Of a stretch of DNA of 64,000 bases, positions 1 through 10,735 are shown one piece after another. The stretch spans positions 44,511,627-44,575,626 of the forward strand of contig OW387147.1 in assembly GCA_936440205.1 (NCBI GenBank), written 5' to 3'. The stretch comes from Lepidonotus clava. Lineage: Eukaryota > Annelida > Polychaeta > Phyllodocida > Polynoidae. The notes under the pieces were generated by a model. It was given only the letters and a program-made list of their open reading frames with translations. It made no database searches and had not been told where the DNA came from. The first letter of the stretch is position 1, and every line of letters begins with the position of its first letter. Made by a program: the position numbers and the translations under genes.

Positions 1-310
1 AGATATACTCCTTCGTTTCGTCAATAGCTGGCAATCTGCCAAAGGGCCCTGGTGCATTGTGGGTAACCGGAAGTAGGGAGCCCCCATCCAGGTGCGTCCT
101 TCACCTTGGCACATACCTATGTTGACAGGGGCCATTCCCGCGCATGCGCGTGCTTTGCCATCAAAGTAGGACGGGTCTCCGATTGTCTGCCCGGCCCGAG
201 TGGGCCGTCGGGCGAACGGGCTGGTACTGTTGTCGCCGGGCAAATAGACGCCAGGGGGCGCCGGGGTCGGCCACCAAAGGGGGCGGGGTAAAAACTGCTG
301 ACCTGGCACT
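1..310. promoter_or_regulatory. CpG-rich promoter-like region with ETS, NRF1 and CTCF-like sites
   Basis: This block is GC- and CpG-rich against AT-rich surroundings. It contains an ETS-type site (ACCGGAAGT, 66-74), a perfect NRF1-type palindrome (CGCGCATGCGCG, 139-150) and a CTCF-like core (CCAGGGGGCGCC, 251-262). This combination is typical of TATA-less housekeeping promoters in animals. No exon can be assigned, so the gene it serves may lie outside the window to the left. The open frames here have no coding character. Confidence 0.45.
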
Positions 311-772
311 TTGGTACTGGCAGTGACCACTACGAACACGTGGTCAGCATGTATGACGATACCCGCTATTAATGTCAACTCCTTAATGCAGCGTCATGCA
401 GGCCCCTGTCACACCTCTAACGTTATCAGGTCTGGTTCGCCCCTTCCTTTATTTGCATATCTACAATACTCTCAACAATACTTGAATAGACAGGGAACGG
501 CAATGGGGTTTTCAATTGGTCCTCACATTACTTTTAGAAATGGTCGCCTAATTTCTTTTTAACTATATTATGTTCTTTCGTGAAGCTCAGGTTGAGAGGT
601 TCACCGTAAGGGGAAGTTATGAAACCGTGTTAAACTTCAGACAAGCATAAGCATTTCTTTCCATTGTAAGCATGATGACTTAGTCGCCATAACCATCTTC
701 AAAATCTCCAAATTGCTCATACCAGCACAGAGGTTAGACAGACAGATAGAGTTAGACAGACATATATAGGCT

Positions 773-774
<2 letters not shown>
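311..774. other. No gene seen
   Basis: AT-rich single-copy-looking sequence. I see no coding pattern, splice structure or repeat ends. Confidence 0.5.
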
Positions 775-812
<38 letters not shown>

Positions 813-821
813 TATTTGAGA

Positions 822-866
<45 letters not shown>
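775..866. repeat. (AC)n and (TA)n microsatellites
   Basis: An (AC)n run at about 775-809 is followed after a 12-base spacer by a (TA)n run at about 822-865. The flanking sequence on both sides carries short inverted pieces containing 'actctcaaa'. Confidence 0.95.
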
Positions 867-872
<6 letters not shown>

Positions 873-939
873 AACTCTCAAATGAATAGTGCGTGTGTGT
901 AAAGGCCTAGACACATACATGCTGACCAGACAGTTTTAT

Positions 940-1150
940 TCTATGACACACACACCAACAGCTCCCCACTTCCACGGCCGAGTCTGGTCGGGGGCCTGGG
1001 TCACGGCCCTAACATTACCGGGCATACTGTCCCGCCAGCCGCCCCACCTGGCTGCACGTGAGTAGTATATGAGGAGGGGACTCTGACCCCGCCCGCCGCC
1101 CCCGCTGTTGACACTCCCCCGCCGCCCGCCGCCCACTACTCAGCCTGGCA
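940..1150. other. GC-rich block, possible CpG island
   Basis: Sequence rich in CCCGCC and GCCGCC with many CpGs, ending where MITE family D begins. No initiation site or exon can be assigned to it. Confidence 0.3.
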
Positions 1151-1174
1151 TGGTGACTCAGGCCGCACGTATGG

Positions 1175-1387
1175 GGCTTGTATTCCACTCGGCGATTTGG
1201 ACCACTACGAATTTGGTAATTTCAAAATGATTAGTAACCCTGCAGAAACCCCTGCATGTTACATACCATTGGAAAGGAAATTGAGAATCCTTTCTAATGA
1301 CATGTGACATGTATATATGGTTAGTGTGAATTCCTTCTGACGATTTTTCCGAAATTTGGTGTAAAATCGGAAAGTGGAATATAGGCT
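1175..1387. mobile_element. MITE family D copy
   Basis: About 213 bp with inverted ends containing TATTCCACT on the left and AGTGGAATATAGGCT on the right. A diverged copy lies at 52054-52265; both share the central string CCTGCATGTTACATACCAT. No coding capacity. The ends resemble those of families C, F and G in this window. Confidence 0.7.
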
Positions 1388-1724
1388 CAGGCTTGGATAT
1401 GTGGGGGCCTACTAAGGTTGATGAGCTCACAGGGACGTGGGTCCCTAACACTTCCAATAGACCCTGTGTAGAGAGGGCCAAGTGGACAGAGTATGGTGTG
1501 GGGTAGTCAAGTTGGTGGTAGGTCGAACCAGCGGCAGATACAGGCTGTTGAAACGGGGGGGGGGGGGGGGGGTGAAGTAATGGAAATATGTTTCTTTCAT
1601 TACTCTCTGGTAGAATTTTCCATGAAAAAAACAATTCTCTCCATCAAAAGGAGTCCCCCCAACATTCCGCCAATGCATGTATCTTATATTAAAGAATATG
1701 TCGGAAAGTGCTCATATGTGAATA

Positions 1725-1726
<2 letters not shown>
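1388..1726. other. No gene; contains a G homopolymer
   Basis: Non-coding sequence with a run of about 16 G near 1556-1571. The open frames across it are explained by the homopolymer and have no protein-like composition. Confidence 0.5.

Positions 1727-1773
<47 letters not shown>
1727..1773. repeat. (AT)n microsatellite
   Basis: Uninterrupted AT dinucleotide repeat. Confidence 0.95.
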
Positions 1774-1776
<3 letters not shown>

Positions 1777-2935
1777 GTACAGGACCTGACAAATATTGGC
1801 ATTGGTTCATGTTCGACGTATTGTACTCGGATAAATGATCAATAATTGGTCACCAATACGGTCTCCCAGAGGTCTCACCCAACTACAATGTATCTATCTA
1901 TCACACTGCCCATGTGCACTATGTTCACATGGTCACCAAGCACTTTAAAATGAAAGGGTAACTCATAATGTACAGAGGTGGGCCTTCGAGTAGGGCAATA
2001 TCATATTCTCTCCAAAATTACTTTGAAACTACTTGTAAGCCAATCATTAACCAGCGTGTTGAGTTTGTAGATTGTGACTGAGATATGAAGAGATAAAAGG
2101 AAGGAGTCGCTTCTGCTGCCAACCTTCTTATGGTTTTAGCAGTATGTTACCTATCCTTCGCGAAAGTCACCATTTCGTAAAAGTGTATTGCTCTTTTTAA
2201 TAGCCTCCATGAATAATTCTTTGTTGAGTACCATTAGACTGTTATACATTCACTACTTAATGCTGTTAGTCGACCGTTGTCAGGGTACATAGAGTGCCTA
2301 TATCGGATAAACAGGCATCGCAAAATATGTCAGTTCAACCTCAATCATTAAAAAAAACCAATCTAGATATAACTTAATTGTTACAGAACTAGGATTGACA
2401 TGCTGTGACTCTTTTATCAGGCCTGAAAGGCCTAGGTATAAAGCAGGCTGGGTCAGTTCAACATAGCACCTCTATGCCTCATTCGGTTACACTCTAAGTA
2501 TAGGTGTACATAGTATTACATGAAATATACATTTGTGTGTTGATACCCTAGGAGATATATACATGTGTGTATATGTTTGTGGAGTTATACTGGATAAAGC
2601 ATTGTAAAGTGAACGTCACGAAGTACACTTTAGTGATCTCATCTGTTCCTTGAACATCTCTGCTACATTGATTTAATTCTCCAGCATACTCACGGAGAAG
2701 CTTCAAATGCAGAGTTTAGACAAATCGTATTTTGCCTTGTGAGATGTATACCTAACTGTAGATCTCCAATGTAACCTCCAGTATCACAAAGCGTTTATAA
2801 TATAAACAAGATTGAGAAGTGCGATCGAGAAGTAATCTTTAGGAAATATGTATAGGGACGTGGATCCGCTTGTTCTGAGGGGTGCGTTTAAGCCTTTTGT
2901 CTGGACGTGTGGTACAACTCTAAGTGGTGTATACA
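1774..2935. other. No gene seen
   Basis: AT-rich sequence without convincing coding pattern, repeat ends or RNA motifs. Confidence 0.5.
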
Positions 2936-2941
2936 GAGCGA

Positions 2942-3006
2942 GACGTCACATTCCATTCTCCGACCGTTAATGACGTCACGCAGTGACGTCACTCTCTGTG
3001 ACGTAG
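2942..3006. promoter_or_regulatory. Cluster of CRE (CREB/ATF) motifs
   Basis: Two full palindromic CREs, TGACGTCA at 2971-2978 and 2984-2991, sit between a near-full site (GACGTCAC, 2942-2949) and a half site (TGACGTAG, 2999-3006), all within 65 bp. Such clusters are typical of CREB/ATF-responsive elements. No transcript start or gene can be tied to it. Confidence 0.4.
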
Positions 3007-3010
3007 CCGG

Positions 3011-4130
3011 CCGTCTACGACGTGCCGTCAGAATAATGACTTATTACGGTATAGCTTGCCACAGAGATAATGTAAAAGGTTTTCTATTTTCACCGATATT
3101 TTAGGGTACTGTGTCAGTATGATATATACTTGATTAATGTAACCAGAGGTAAGTAGGAGTTAATCTGAAGAAAAAGAAGTAAATTGATCATAAGACTCGA
3201 GCTGTTAAAACGATTTATCGTTGATCACATTCTTTAGCTTAGTCTATTTATACGTGATTACTGTCATGGACCTTGCTCCTCGCACAAGAAAACAGTTTCT
3301 CCTTTCCGGTGTACTACTTGGTAAAAGCCTAAGGCTGTCTGTATGTATATGATAGGATTGTATGCTGAGTACATCTGTGAATATATATAACAGAGTCCGA
3401 TGATTAGGGACTTCTGAATATCACTGGGGTCAGGGTAAGCCTGGCGGGCGCCAAGAGAACTAAAGTTCTCAAAGTAGACTCTAGAACGACTACTCTCTTA
3501 TCATGAAAAGAAACATGTTTTTTCTTGTCGTAGTTGTTTGAACTCATATAGCTGTTATGGAAAGTTAACGCCAGAGATGCTTCATGGCGAGAGATGGAAA
3601 TAAAGATGTATTTACTCCATATTCCTATGTTTTCAGTCTCTTTATTATTTGTAGATCACTTCTACAAGCCCAAAAAATTATGCTGACTTCGAACCCTATA
3701 AGTAAAATTGTAATATTTTATAGGCTGTTTTCTTAATAAGGTCTCAGCTTTCTCTTAATAATCCTTGGTTACATTTTGTAACAAATAGGCTTCCTCATTT
3801 ATATTGTGCATTACTGTTACACCCTTTACAGACTGGCCTCAGAATTGCGCTCATATTGACGGCTTAATTATATACAAGCATAATGCGCATTCTGAGCCCA
3901 GTCTCTATGGGCATGGGTAAAAACTAAAGCCTTTGAGGAAAATCAGCCTTCCCACTGAATGAATATTGTAAAAAGATGAAGAAATTAGTACCCATGTAAC
4001 TCAGATAATACGAGGGATGTTCAACAAATAAAACTGGAAACACATAAGACAATTTAATCAATGATTCTAAAGAGTTTCCTACATAAAAGGGAATGTTTGA
4101 AGTTCGCAAAATGTTACAAATCCCGGGATT
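3011..4130. other. No gene seen
   Basis: AT-rich sequence. No coding region, repeat end or RNA gene recognised. Confidence 0.5.
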
Positions 4131-4372
4131 CTTTTTTTTTTTTTTTGGTTTGTGTCCCCAGGGGAACAGTGGAGCCCTGGGATGGGTATCCCTGGCTCCT
4201 GAAAGTGGTGTGAGAGAAGAGCTCCCCTGTGACTTTATACTTGGGGAGGTTCTTTATACCGTGCCCACCAGGATAGACCCTGACGGACACCCACCTTGTT
4301 TAAGGAGCTGTGTGAGGCTCCGGTAAATCCCGTGACGCGCTGGATGTATATAAGTAAGAAAAGGCGGCAGAT
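4131..4372 (-). mobile_element. Possible poly(A)-tailed retroposon (SINE-like), reverse orientation
   Basis: On the minus strand a GC-rich segment of about 225 bp ends in an uninterrupted A run (the T run near 4131-4146 on the plus strand). This is the form of a reverse-transcribed short element. No tRNA-type B box was found, so the promoter class is unknown, and no second copy is visible in this window. It could also be the 3' end of a longer non-LTR element. Confidence 0.3.
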
Positions 4373-4718
4373 AAATGATACAATTCAGTCTCCTCTTCTA
4401 CTCCACCTTTTTCAAGGTTTAAATTCCAAAACAAGTCTTTCAGGGCAGAGTCCTGATCTTCCAAGATGGCCGATCATTAAACAGCAATGATTACATCAAA
4501 TAATAGATATAACAAATACTAATAAAATCCAGAGAATTGGATTTAGGTTTAGAATTAGATTTAGGTGATGAGTTTTCAGTCGCCCAATATATTTAGGATT
4601 CTTAAGTTTGTATTGTATATATGACTAAGTTTACATGAATGAGTTTCTTTTCATAGAGTTTCAGTCAGTATTCCTAAGCTTAAATCTAAGAGATACATCA
4701 ATGATGAAGTCACCCAGC

Positions 4719-5040
4719 AATAAGCCCATCCCAGTTTATGCCAACAATAAAGTTTACTATGAAATATTATCAAAATTGGTTCCATGCTTATTCCCTGAAG
4801 AGAGTTGCACAATGCAAAATTAACCTAAGCAATATGGTTGACATATTGCTCCTAAAGTTTCTAAAATGTGACCTTACATTTTGGACTTTTTCCCATAGGA
4901 ACCAATGGTAAAGCCTGTCAGGGCAACCTATAATGTCCAACCCTATTTTGCCCTGAAATACAGTCCAACCCTTGTCCAAGATAAACTTATCATCAGAAAA
5001 TTGGACATTTTTGTCAAGTGTATCCCACAAAGTAGAGCCT
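4719..5040 (+). mobile_element. MITE family A, decayed copy
   Basis: The left end AATAAGCCCATCCCA is preserved. The interior matches the copies at 32190-32640 and 51326-51773, including the CATAGGAACCAATG and AATGTCCAACCCTATTTT segments. The right end is rearranged, so this copy is incomplete. Confidence 0.7.
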
Positions 5041-5302
5041 CTAATATAAGGTGACTTGACATATTTATGATTTTTAGTCTACCTATTGTTAAATATATTT
5101 TTGAGCCACTTCTATTTGCCCTGACTGAATACGTTCATGGATGGATTTATTCCATTCTGTATGTACATATCGAGGGGGAAGGTGGGTGGTATTTTTTAAA
5201 ATTTGCTAAAGCTCTAGTACATATCCAAGCGTATTCTAGCCCAAGTGGGATATGAAGGGGATCTGAGATTTTGGGAAATGTCATCTAAGCTGTTCCTTCT
5301 TA

Positions 5303-5521
5303 AGGGCTATACCCACTCAGCGATTTTTCCTGATTTGCCCAACTCATTGGCCCTAAAGTCGGCCAATTCTGCACTTTGAATCGGCCAATTTTAGGGCTGC
5401 TTCAGATCAAACATGCACATTTCAATATACCATACTGACAGGTGATCATAAAAATCGGCCAATTCTCCCAGTCGCCCATCGCCTATTGCCGTTAAAATCG
5501 CCTAGTGGGTATGGAGCTTTA
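5303..5521. mobile_element. MITE family C copy
   Basis: Ends AGGGCTATACCCACT and CGCCTAGTGGGTATGGAGCT are inverted relative to each other. The interior (CAATATACCATACTGACAG) matches the copy at 16270-16485. About 219 bp, non-coding. Confidence 0.8.
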
Positions 5522-6730
5522 GATTAAAGTTTCGATTTAAATGTTTGGAGGCGGTTACCTGTGGATTTCGCCTTGCTCACATGACATTTCACTGGCGTCA
5601 CAGGTGTAGTATTATAATTAGCCTTATTTATTTGGCCAAGCAAATGCTAAAGTTAAGACACCTGCTGACGTAAATCGCCTGTCAATGAAATAAGCTATAT
5701 AGCCATTCTTGTTAAATCTAATTAGGAAATAGCTAAGCAGTATCATTTTTCTTTTCCACAGCAAACTGTGAACTAACGTCAGACCGTGTGCCATCTCTAT
5801 TTCAGGTGTGGATTGCTGTCAATCTATTTGCATGCCTCAACGACAGATGAAACTTTAGAAATCAGTCAAAAAGTTTACATTTTCAATATTTGCCTTTACA
5901 AAAGTGTTTTTAATCTATAAATTCAAGGAAATCAAGATTATTAAAGTGTTTGAAGCAAAAGTTATATATATATATATATATTCAGAATCTTAAGCCGAAA
6001 TACCTAAAATCTAAAGAATTTTCAATGATTAATAAAAGAACCAATTGTCGAGTTTATGCCTTGGATGGACAATGTTTTTGTAAAGAGGGTTTAGCAGGGA
6101 AACATGCTATAATCTGATTTAGAAATGATCAGGAGACTTGGTTTCGTATTAATTCATGGCTAAGCATTTGACATTATTATAACATTACAGTGATGTTCTG
6201 CTGCATTCTGTTTCAGTTCTTGTAAAATGAAATATCTTGTTATGTTTTTGCATAACTATTCTGATGGCTTCGAATGATGTTGCTGCAACCTACAGTAATA
6301 TTTTGGTTATGTATGCATGAGATCACAATGACGTTGTTTTCAGGGGACGTTTCAATGTTAATGACTGTCAATAATGTTACGTAATCAGAATGTTATAACT
6401 GCTTATAGTTAGTCTGAAATTTCCCCAATGTCTTCAAACATGAGGGGAGTTGCCTCTATGTTTATTTTTACGCTATACAATCCCGGAAATATCTTGCATC
6501 TTTTAGTTTACCGATATACCGGAAAAAAAGTAACTCAATGAATATAAATTAATTATTGACAATTAATAGAACATCAGGGGAGTTGCGTCTATGTTCTTCT
6601 ATTCTTTTCTAAAGGCTGTGCTATACAATCCCAGGAATATCTTGAATCTTTTAGTTTTATTGATGTACCGGAAAAGTCCATGAATATGAATTAATTATTG
6701 AGGATTAATAGACCGGGTGAGTAAAAGACA
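5522..6730. other. No gene; contains a decayed MITE family B copy
   Basis: AT-rich. A diverged family B copy lies at roughly 6175-6425, recognised by alternating blocks of AACATTACAGTGATGTT, TTATGTTTTTGCATAAC and ATGTTATAACTGCTTAT type. A (TA)n run lies near 5966-5982. Two short similar segments (near 6430-6530 and 6570-6690) are a local duplication containing CTATACAATCCC. Confidence 0.45.
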
Positions 6731-6732
6731 AG

Positions 6733-6790
6733 GCCGCCATGGACGATAACCACTGTGTTACCCAGAATGCCCAGAGAGAGCTGGTTCCGG
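6733..6790. promoter_or_regulatory. YY1-like site in a short GC-rich block
   Basis: GCCGCCAT at 6733-6740 is a YY1-type core, followed by TTACCCAGAATGCCCAGAG, which resembles parts of the ZNF143/STAF promoter motif. It lies just left of the minisatellite. No transcript is identifiable. Confidence 0.25.
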
Positions 6791-7036
6791 CAGACCTTTG
6801 AGGCTGTGTAATCAGCGAGGCCTGGCACCAGTCAATACAGGGCCCCAGACGTCCCGCCTCAGGGGTCAGGGGTCAGCCTGATAAGGTTGCCAAGGAGACG
6901 TGGCCAATGGTCAAGATAGCGGAGATGGTGGACGATGCTATCAGGCCCAGTCGTCTGGCGTGAGGTGTCATTTTGGGACACTGGGGCCCGCTAGATGTCC
7001 GAGGCTGACCCAGGGCCGAGACTTCTCGGGGCCCTG

Positions 7037-8233
7037 GATGAAGGGGCCGAGGTGTCTGGGGATAACTACCGAGGGCTGAGGTGTCTGGGGATAACCACCG
7101 AGGGCCGAGGTGTTTGGGGGAGCCCACCGAGGGCTCAGGTGTCTGGGGATAACCACCGAGGGCCGAGGTGTCTGGGGATAACCACCGGGGGCCGAGATGT
7201 TCGGGGGAGCCCACCGAGGGCCGAGGTGTCTGGGCATAACCACCGAGGGCCGAGGTGTCTGGGGGAGCCCACCGAGGGCTCAGGTGTCTGGGGATAACCA
7301 CCGAGGGCCGAGGTGTCTGGGGATAACCACCGAGGGCCGAGGTGTCCGGGGGAGCCCACCGAGGGCCGAGGTGTCTCGGGATAACCACCGTGGGCCGAGG
7401 TGTCTGGGGGAGCCCTCCGAGGGCCAACGTGTCTGGGGATAACCACCGAGGGCAGAGGTGTCTGGGGGAGCCCACTGAGGGCTGAGGTGTCCGGGAGAGC
7501 CCACCGAGGGCCGAGGTGTCTGGGGATAACCACCGAGGGCCGAGGTGTCTGGGGGAGCCCACCGAGGGCCAAGGTGTCCGGGGGAGCCCACCAAGGGCTG
7601 AGTTGTCTGGGGATAACCACTGAGGGCTGAGGTGTCTGGGGATAACCACCGAGGGCTGAGGTGTCTGGAGGGAGCCCACCGAGGGCCGAGGTGTCTGGGA
7701 ATAACCACCGAGGGCCGAGGTGTCCAGGGGAGCCCACTGAGGGCCAAGGTGTCCTGGGGAGCCCACTGAGGGCCGAGGTGTGCGGGGGGAGCCCACTGAG
7801 GGCCCAGGTGTCTGGGGATAACCACCGAGGGCCAAGGTGTCTGGGGAGAGGCCACCGAGGGCTGAGGTGTCTGGGGGAGCCCACTGAGGGCCGAGGTGTC
7901 CGGGGGGAGCCCACTGAGGGCCGAGGTGTCTGGGGATAACCACCGAGGGCCGAGGTGTCTGGGGAGAGGCCACCGAGGGCTGAGGTGTCTGGAGGGAGCC
8001 CACCGAGGGCCAAGGTGTCTGGGAGAGCCCACGAGGGCTGAGGTGTCCGGGGGAGCCCACCGAGGGGCCAGGGGCCTGGGGGGAGCCCACCAAGGGCCGA
8101 GGTGTCTGGGGAGAGTCCGCCGAGGGTCGAGGTGTCCAGCGGAGCCCACTGAGGGCTGATGTGTCTGGGGGGAGCCCACCGAGGGCCGAGGTGTCTTGGG
8201 GAGGCCACCGAGGGGCCAGGGGCCTGGGAAAGC
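7037..8233. repeat. Minisatellite, 29-bp unit, about 40 copies
   Basis: Tandem array of a 29-bp unit (GAGGTGTCTGGGGATAACC then ACCGAGGGCC). Two main variants differ in the middle, GGGGATAACCACC and GGGGGAGCCCACC. A third, GGGGAGAGGCCACC, appears only in the right half, and some right-hand units are 30 bp. On the left the variants often run in an A-A-B order, giving a higher-order period of 87 bp. Because 29 is not a multiple of three and the unit lacks stops in most frames, long spurious open frames of about 300-410 codons cross it on both strands. Confidence 0.95.
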
Positions 8234-8345
8234 CTCGAGTTTGACTGTCTTTGAATTTGATAGCTTTTGTAATTTATGTTACAAAATCGTCGATTTTTAG
8301 TAGAAAATCGAAAATGTATACCCAACGTGCGTTTGCAAATGTATG

Positions 8346-8490
8346 GGATACAATTAGCCCATCCCACATTGGGTATATCCCAGGGTTGGACAAAGGTTGG
8401 ACAAAATTACCATGTTTGCCATCCTTGTCTCCTTGAGTTGGGATTACTGAAATAACCAGGAATTGTATTTTTCTATATCCCGAATAAACC
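8346..8490 (-). mobile_element. MITE family A, end fragment in reverse orientation
   Basis: TTAGCCCATCCCACATTGGG begins the segment and the following GGGTTGGACAAAGGTTGGAC and TTTTTCTATATCCC match, in reverse, the right ends of the copies at 32190-32640 and 51326-51773. Confidence 0.7.
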
Positions 8491-8589
8491 ACAACACGCC
8501 TGCACCTAAGAGGCCTAAAAATCAAAAGAAGTTACCATTTTTTCCTACTACATTTTGATATACTTTCCTTGGAGTACAGTAGTTGCTTT

Positions 8590-9960
8590 TTCAAAAAAGC
8601 CAATGTTCTCAAAAATTCATCTGCAAATGTGGAAGTACACCTTGTTTCCATGCCATGTCAACAAAATAAGGCTATTCTGAAATTAACCTTCTTTAGGTCA
8701 TATCTTTCTTGAAATGCAAGGTAGAAACACAAGTGAGGTGTCAAATTGACACATTCCATCAGCTCTATCAAATGATGGAATGAAATTGGTTGTCTTGGTT
8801 ACCTGGTTGCCATGGTAACTGAAAATATCATCAGAATTGACCATTATTCCAGACTACCTTCTTTTTCAGTTACAATAGCAACCAGAAATATAAGTCTTTC
8901 AAAGAATAACAAGCCTCACCTGAAGGGTATACATTTCTACTTTATGAAACAAGGTGTTTTTGTGAAAATATCTGTACATATATGGAACATTGTGAATAGC
9001 TGGTTTCCATGGAAACCAAATGAAAATTCAGCTTTTTTAAGATAACATTATTTTGGCCATATTTTCTGTAATAAGCAAGATAGAGACACAATTTTAATCT
9101 CAAATTAAGGCATTCATAGTGTCCTATAGCACGGAAGATTGAAATTGGTTGCCTTGGTTACCTGGTTGCCATGGTAACCAAAAATATCATAGAAATTGAC
9201 CATGAATGCTGTTTTCCTTTCGTATTTGTTACTATAGCACCCACATTTAAAGGTGTTACAAAATGCAACCTATCTTATCTGAAGCAGGTACATCTGTACT
9301 TATCCAAATGAGGAGGCCTGATAATGGAAAGGACAAAGAACATAGGAAAAATTTGGTTTCCATTGAAAACAGCCAAAATTATGGCATTTTGAAATCTACA
9401 GTATTTTGGGTATATCTCCTTGACTGTGCAGGATAGAAAGACAAATAATACCTCAATTTGAAGGTGTTTTCTTTTCAAACAACCAAAACTTTCTAGTCAC
9501 CCTTTCTTGGTGCATAGGTCTATAAGAATGCTTCGATTTGAGATGCTAATTGTTTCCTATCTTGCATTTCAGGAGAGATATGACCAAAGCAATGTGAATT
9601 TCAGCTGGTTTCTATGGAAACCTGTTATTTGTTATGTTCCATGGGCTAGATCATTAAGTATAGGCCTGCTTATTTCATGAACTAGAGGTATAACATTCAG
9701 GTTAGGTGGTTTTGCTTTGTTTAAGTTTACGGCCCTCATAGTTTATGGTTGCTATGGTAACATAAATATAGAAAACAATTGAGATTATGGTCAATTTTGG
9801 AAAGATCATTTGGTTACCATGGCAACCAAGCAACAAGGGCAACCAATTTCAATAAATCGTCCAATAGAACTCTAGAAACCCTTCAAATTGAGGTGTCATT
9901 ACTTCATAAGATGGCATGTAACAGTTACATTTTTGATGGTGAGGTTGAAACCCCACCAAA
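8590..9960. repeat. Diverged tandem and inverted repeat carrying X-box-like palindromes
   Basis: Two units about 346 bp apart (around 8650-8990 and 8995-9340) share a block containing GGTTACCTGGTTGCCATGGT followed by AAATATCAT and AATTGACCAT. A third, inverted block lies near 9740-9870. Six RFX X-box-like palindromes are embedded: 8806-8819, 9003-9016, 9165-9178, 9608-9621, 9748-9761 and 9813-9826. No coding region was found. The whole may be one degenerate fold-back transposon. Confidence 0.5.
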
Positions 9961-10138
9961 TCAGAATGTTATTATAACATTATTTTTAGTATGAATTTAG
10001 CAAGAAACCAAAACAGGCAATTATAAGAACATTCTGTTTAGGTTGAAGAAGTTAAAAAGAATCTTATGAAAATGTGACAGTACAACATCACAGTAGTACA
10101 TTGCAGTGACATTATTGGGAGCCATCAACATAACTTAA
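9890..10138 (-). mobile_element. MITE family B, left half, interrupted
   Basis: The sequence runs through the family B interior in reverse relative to the copy at 45230-45580 (GGTGAGGTTGAAACC, AGAATGTTATTATAACATT, GAGCCATCAACATAAC) and then stops abruptly where the 4.5-kb inverted-repeat unit starts. The missing end of the MITE resumes at 14678. Confidence 0.65.
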
Positions 10139-10729
10139 CCAGGGGGGCATTCCATAAAACATCGGCGATACTCGTTTTTCGGTTACCGCGTATCGCGAGG
10201 CCAAAACCGCTTCCATAAAAAATCGACGATATATCGCCAAGATATTTGCGCTTCCATAAAACTTTGTCGATATATCGCCAGCAACCCGCGATAGTCAAAA
10301 ACGGCTAAAATCGGCGATACCAAATTTTGGTATTGTGGTGTTTTACAGCGCTCTTTAAACCTATCTTCTATCGTTGTTATCGATTTTAACTGTAACCGCA
10401 AGTCATTCTGGGATACTTCCAACATCCTCGTCAAAGTTCATCGTGTCAAGGGGGTCTGTAAGTTAAGTAAATACAAAAATAACTGCACGGGAAACTTTTT
10501 TTTTTTAATTTCTTTTATATATAAATCACATTTGTCATGAGATACAGTACACACTTTAATATAAGAGACTGTAACATATATTTTTCAAAAGTGAGGCTAT
10601 GTTTTGTATGAAGGTGTGATAAGTATCGTGACGGCAACAATGTGAAGATCTACCCTTGGTCTAACACTATGAATTGTCACCTGCTGAAAGTTGACCTTAC
10701 TATTTCTTCAAAATATGAACAACTATCAC

Positions 10730-10735
10730 TTTATT
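10730..10735 (-). terminator. Poly(A) signal overlapping the stop codon
   Basis: AATAAA on the minus strand overlaps the TAA stop (10731-10733) of the seven-exon gene. This would give a very short 3' UTR. Confidence 0.55.

Noticed and set aside
6873-8367. Very long open frames (about 300-410 codons) with Pro/Ser/Gly-rich repeats on both strands
   Set aside because: They follow the 29-bp minisatellite in several frames and have no life outside it.
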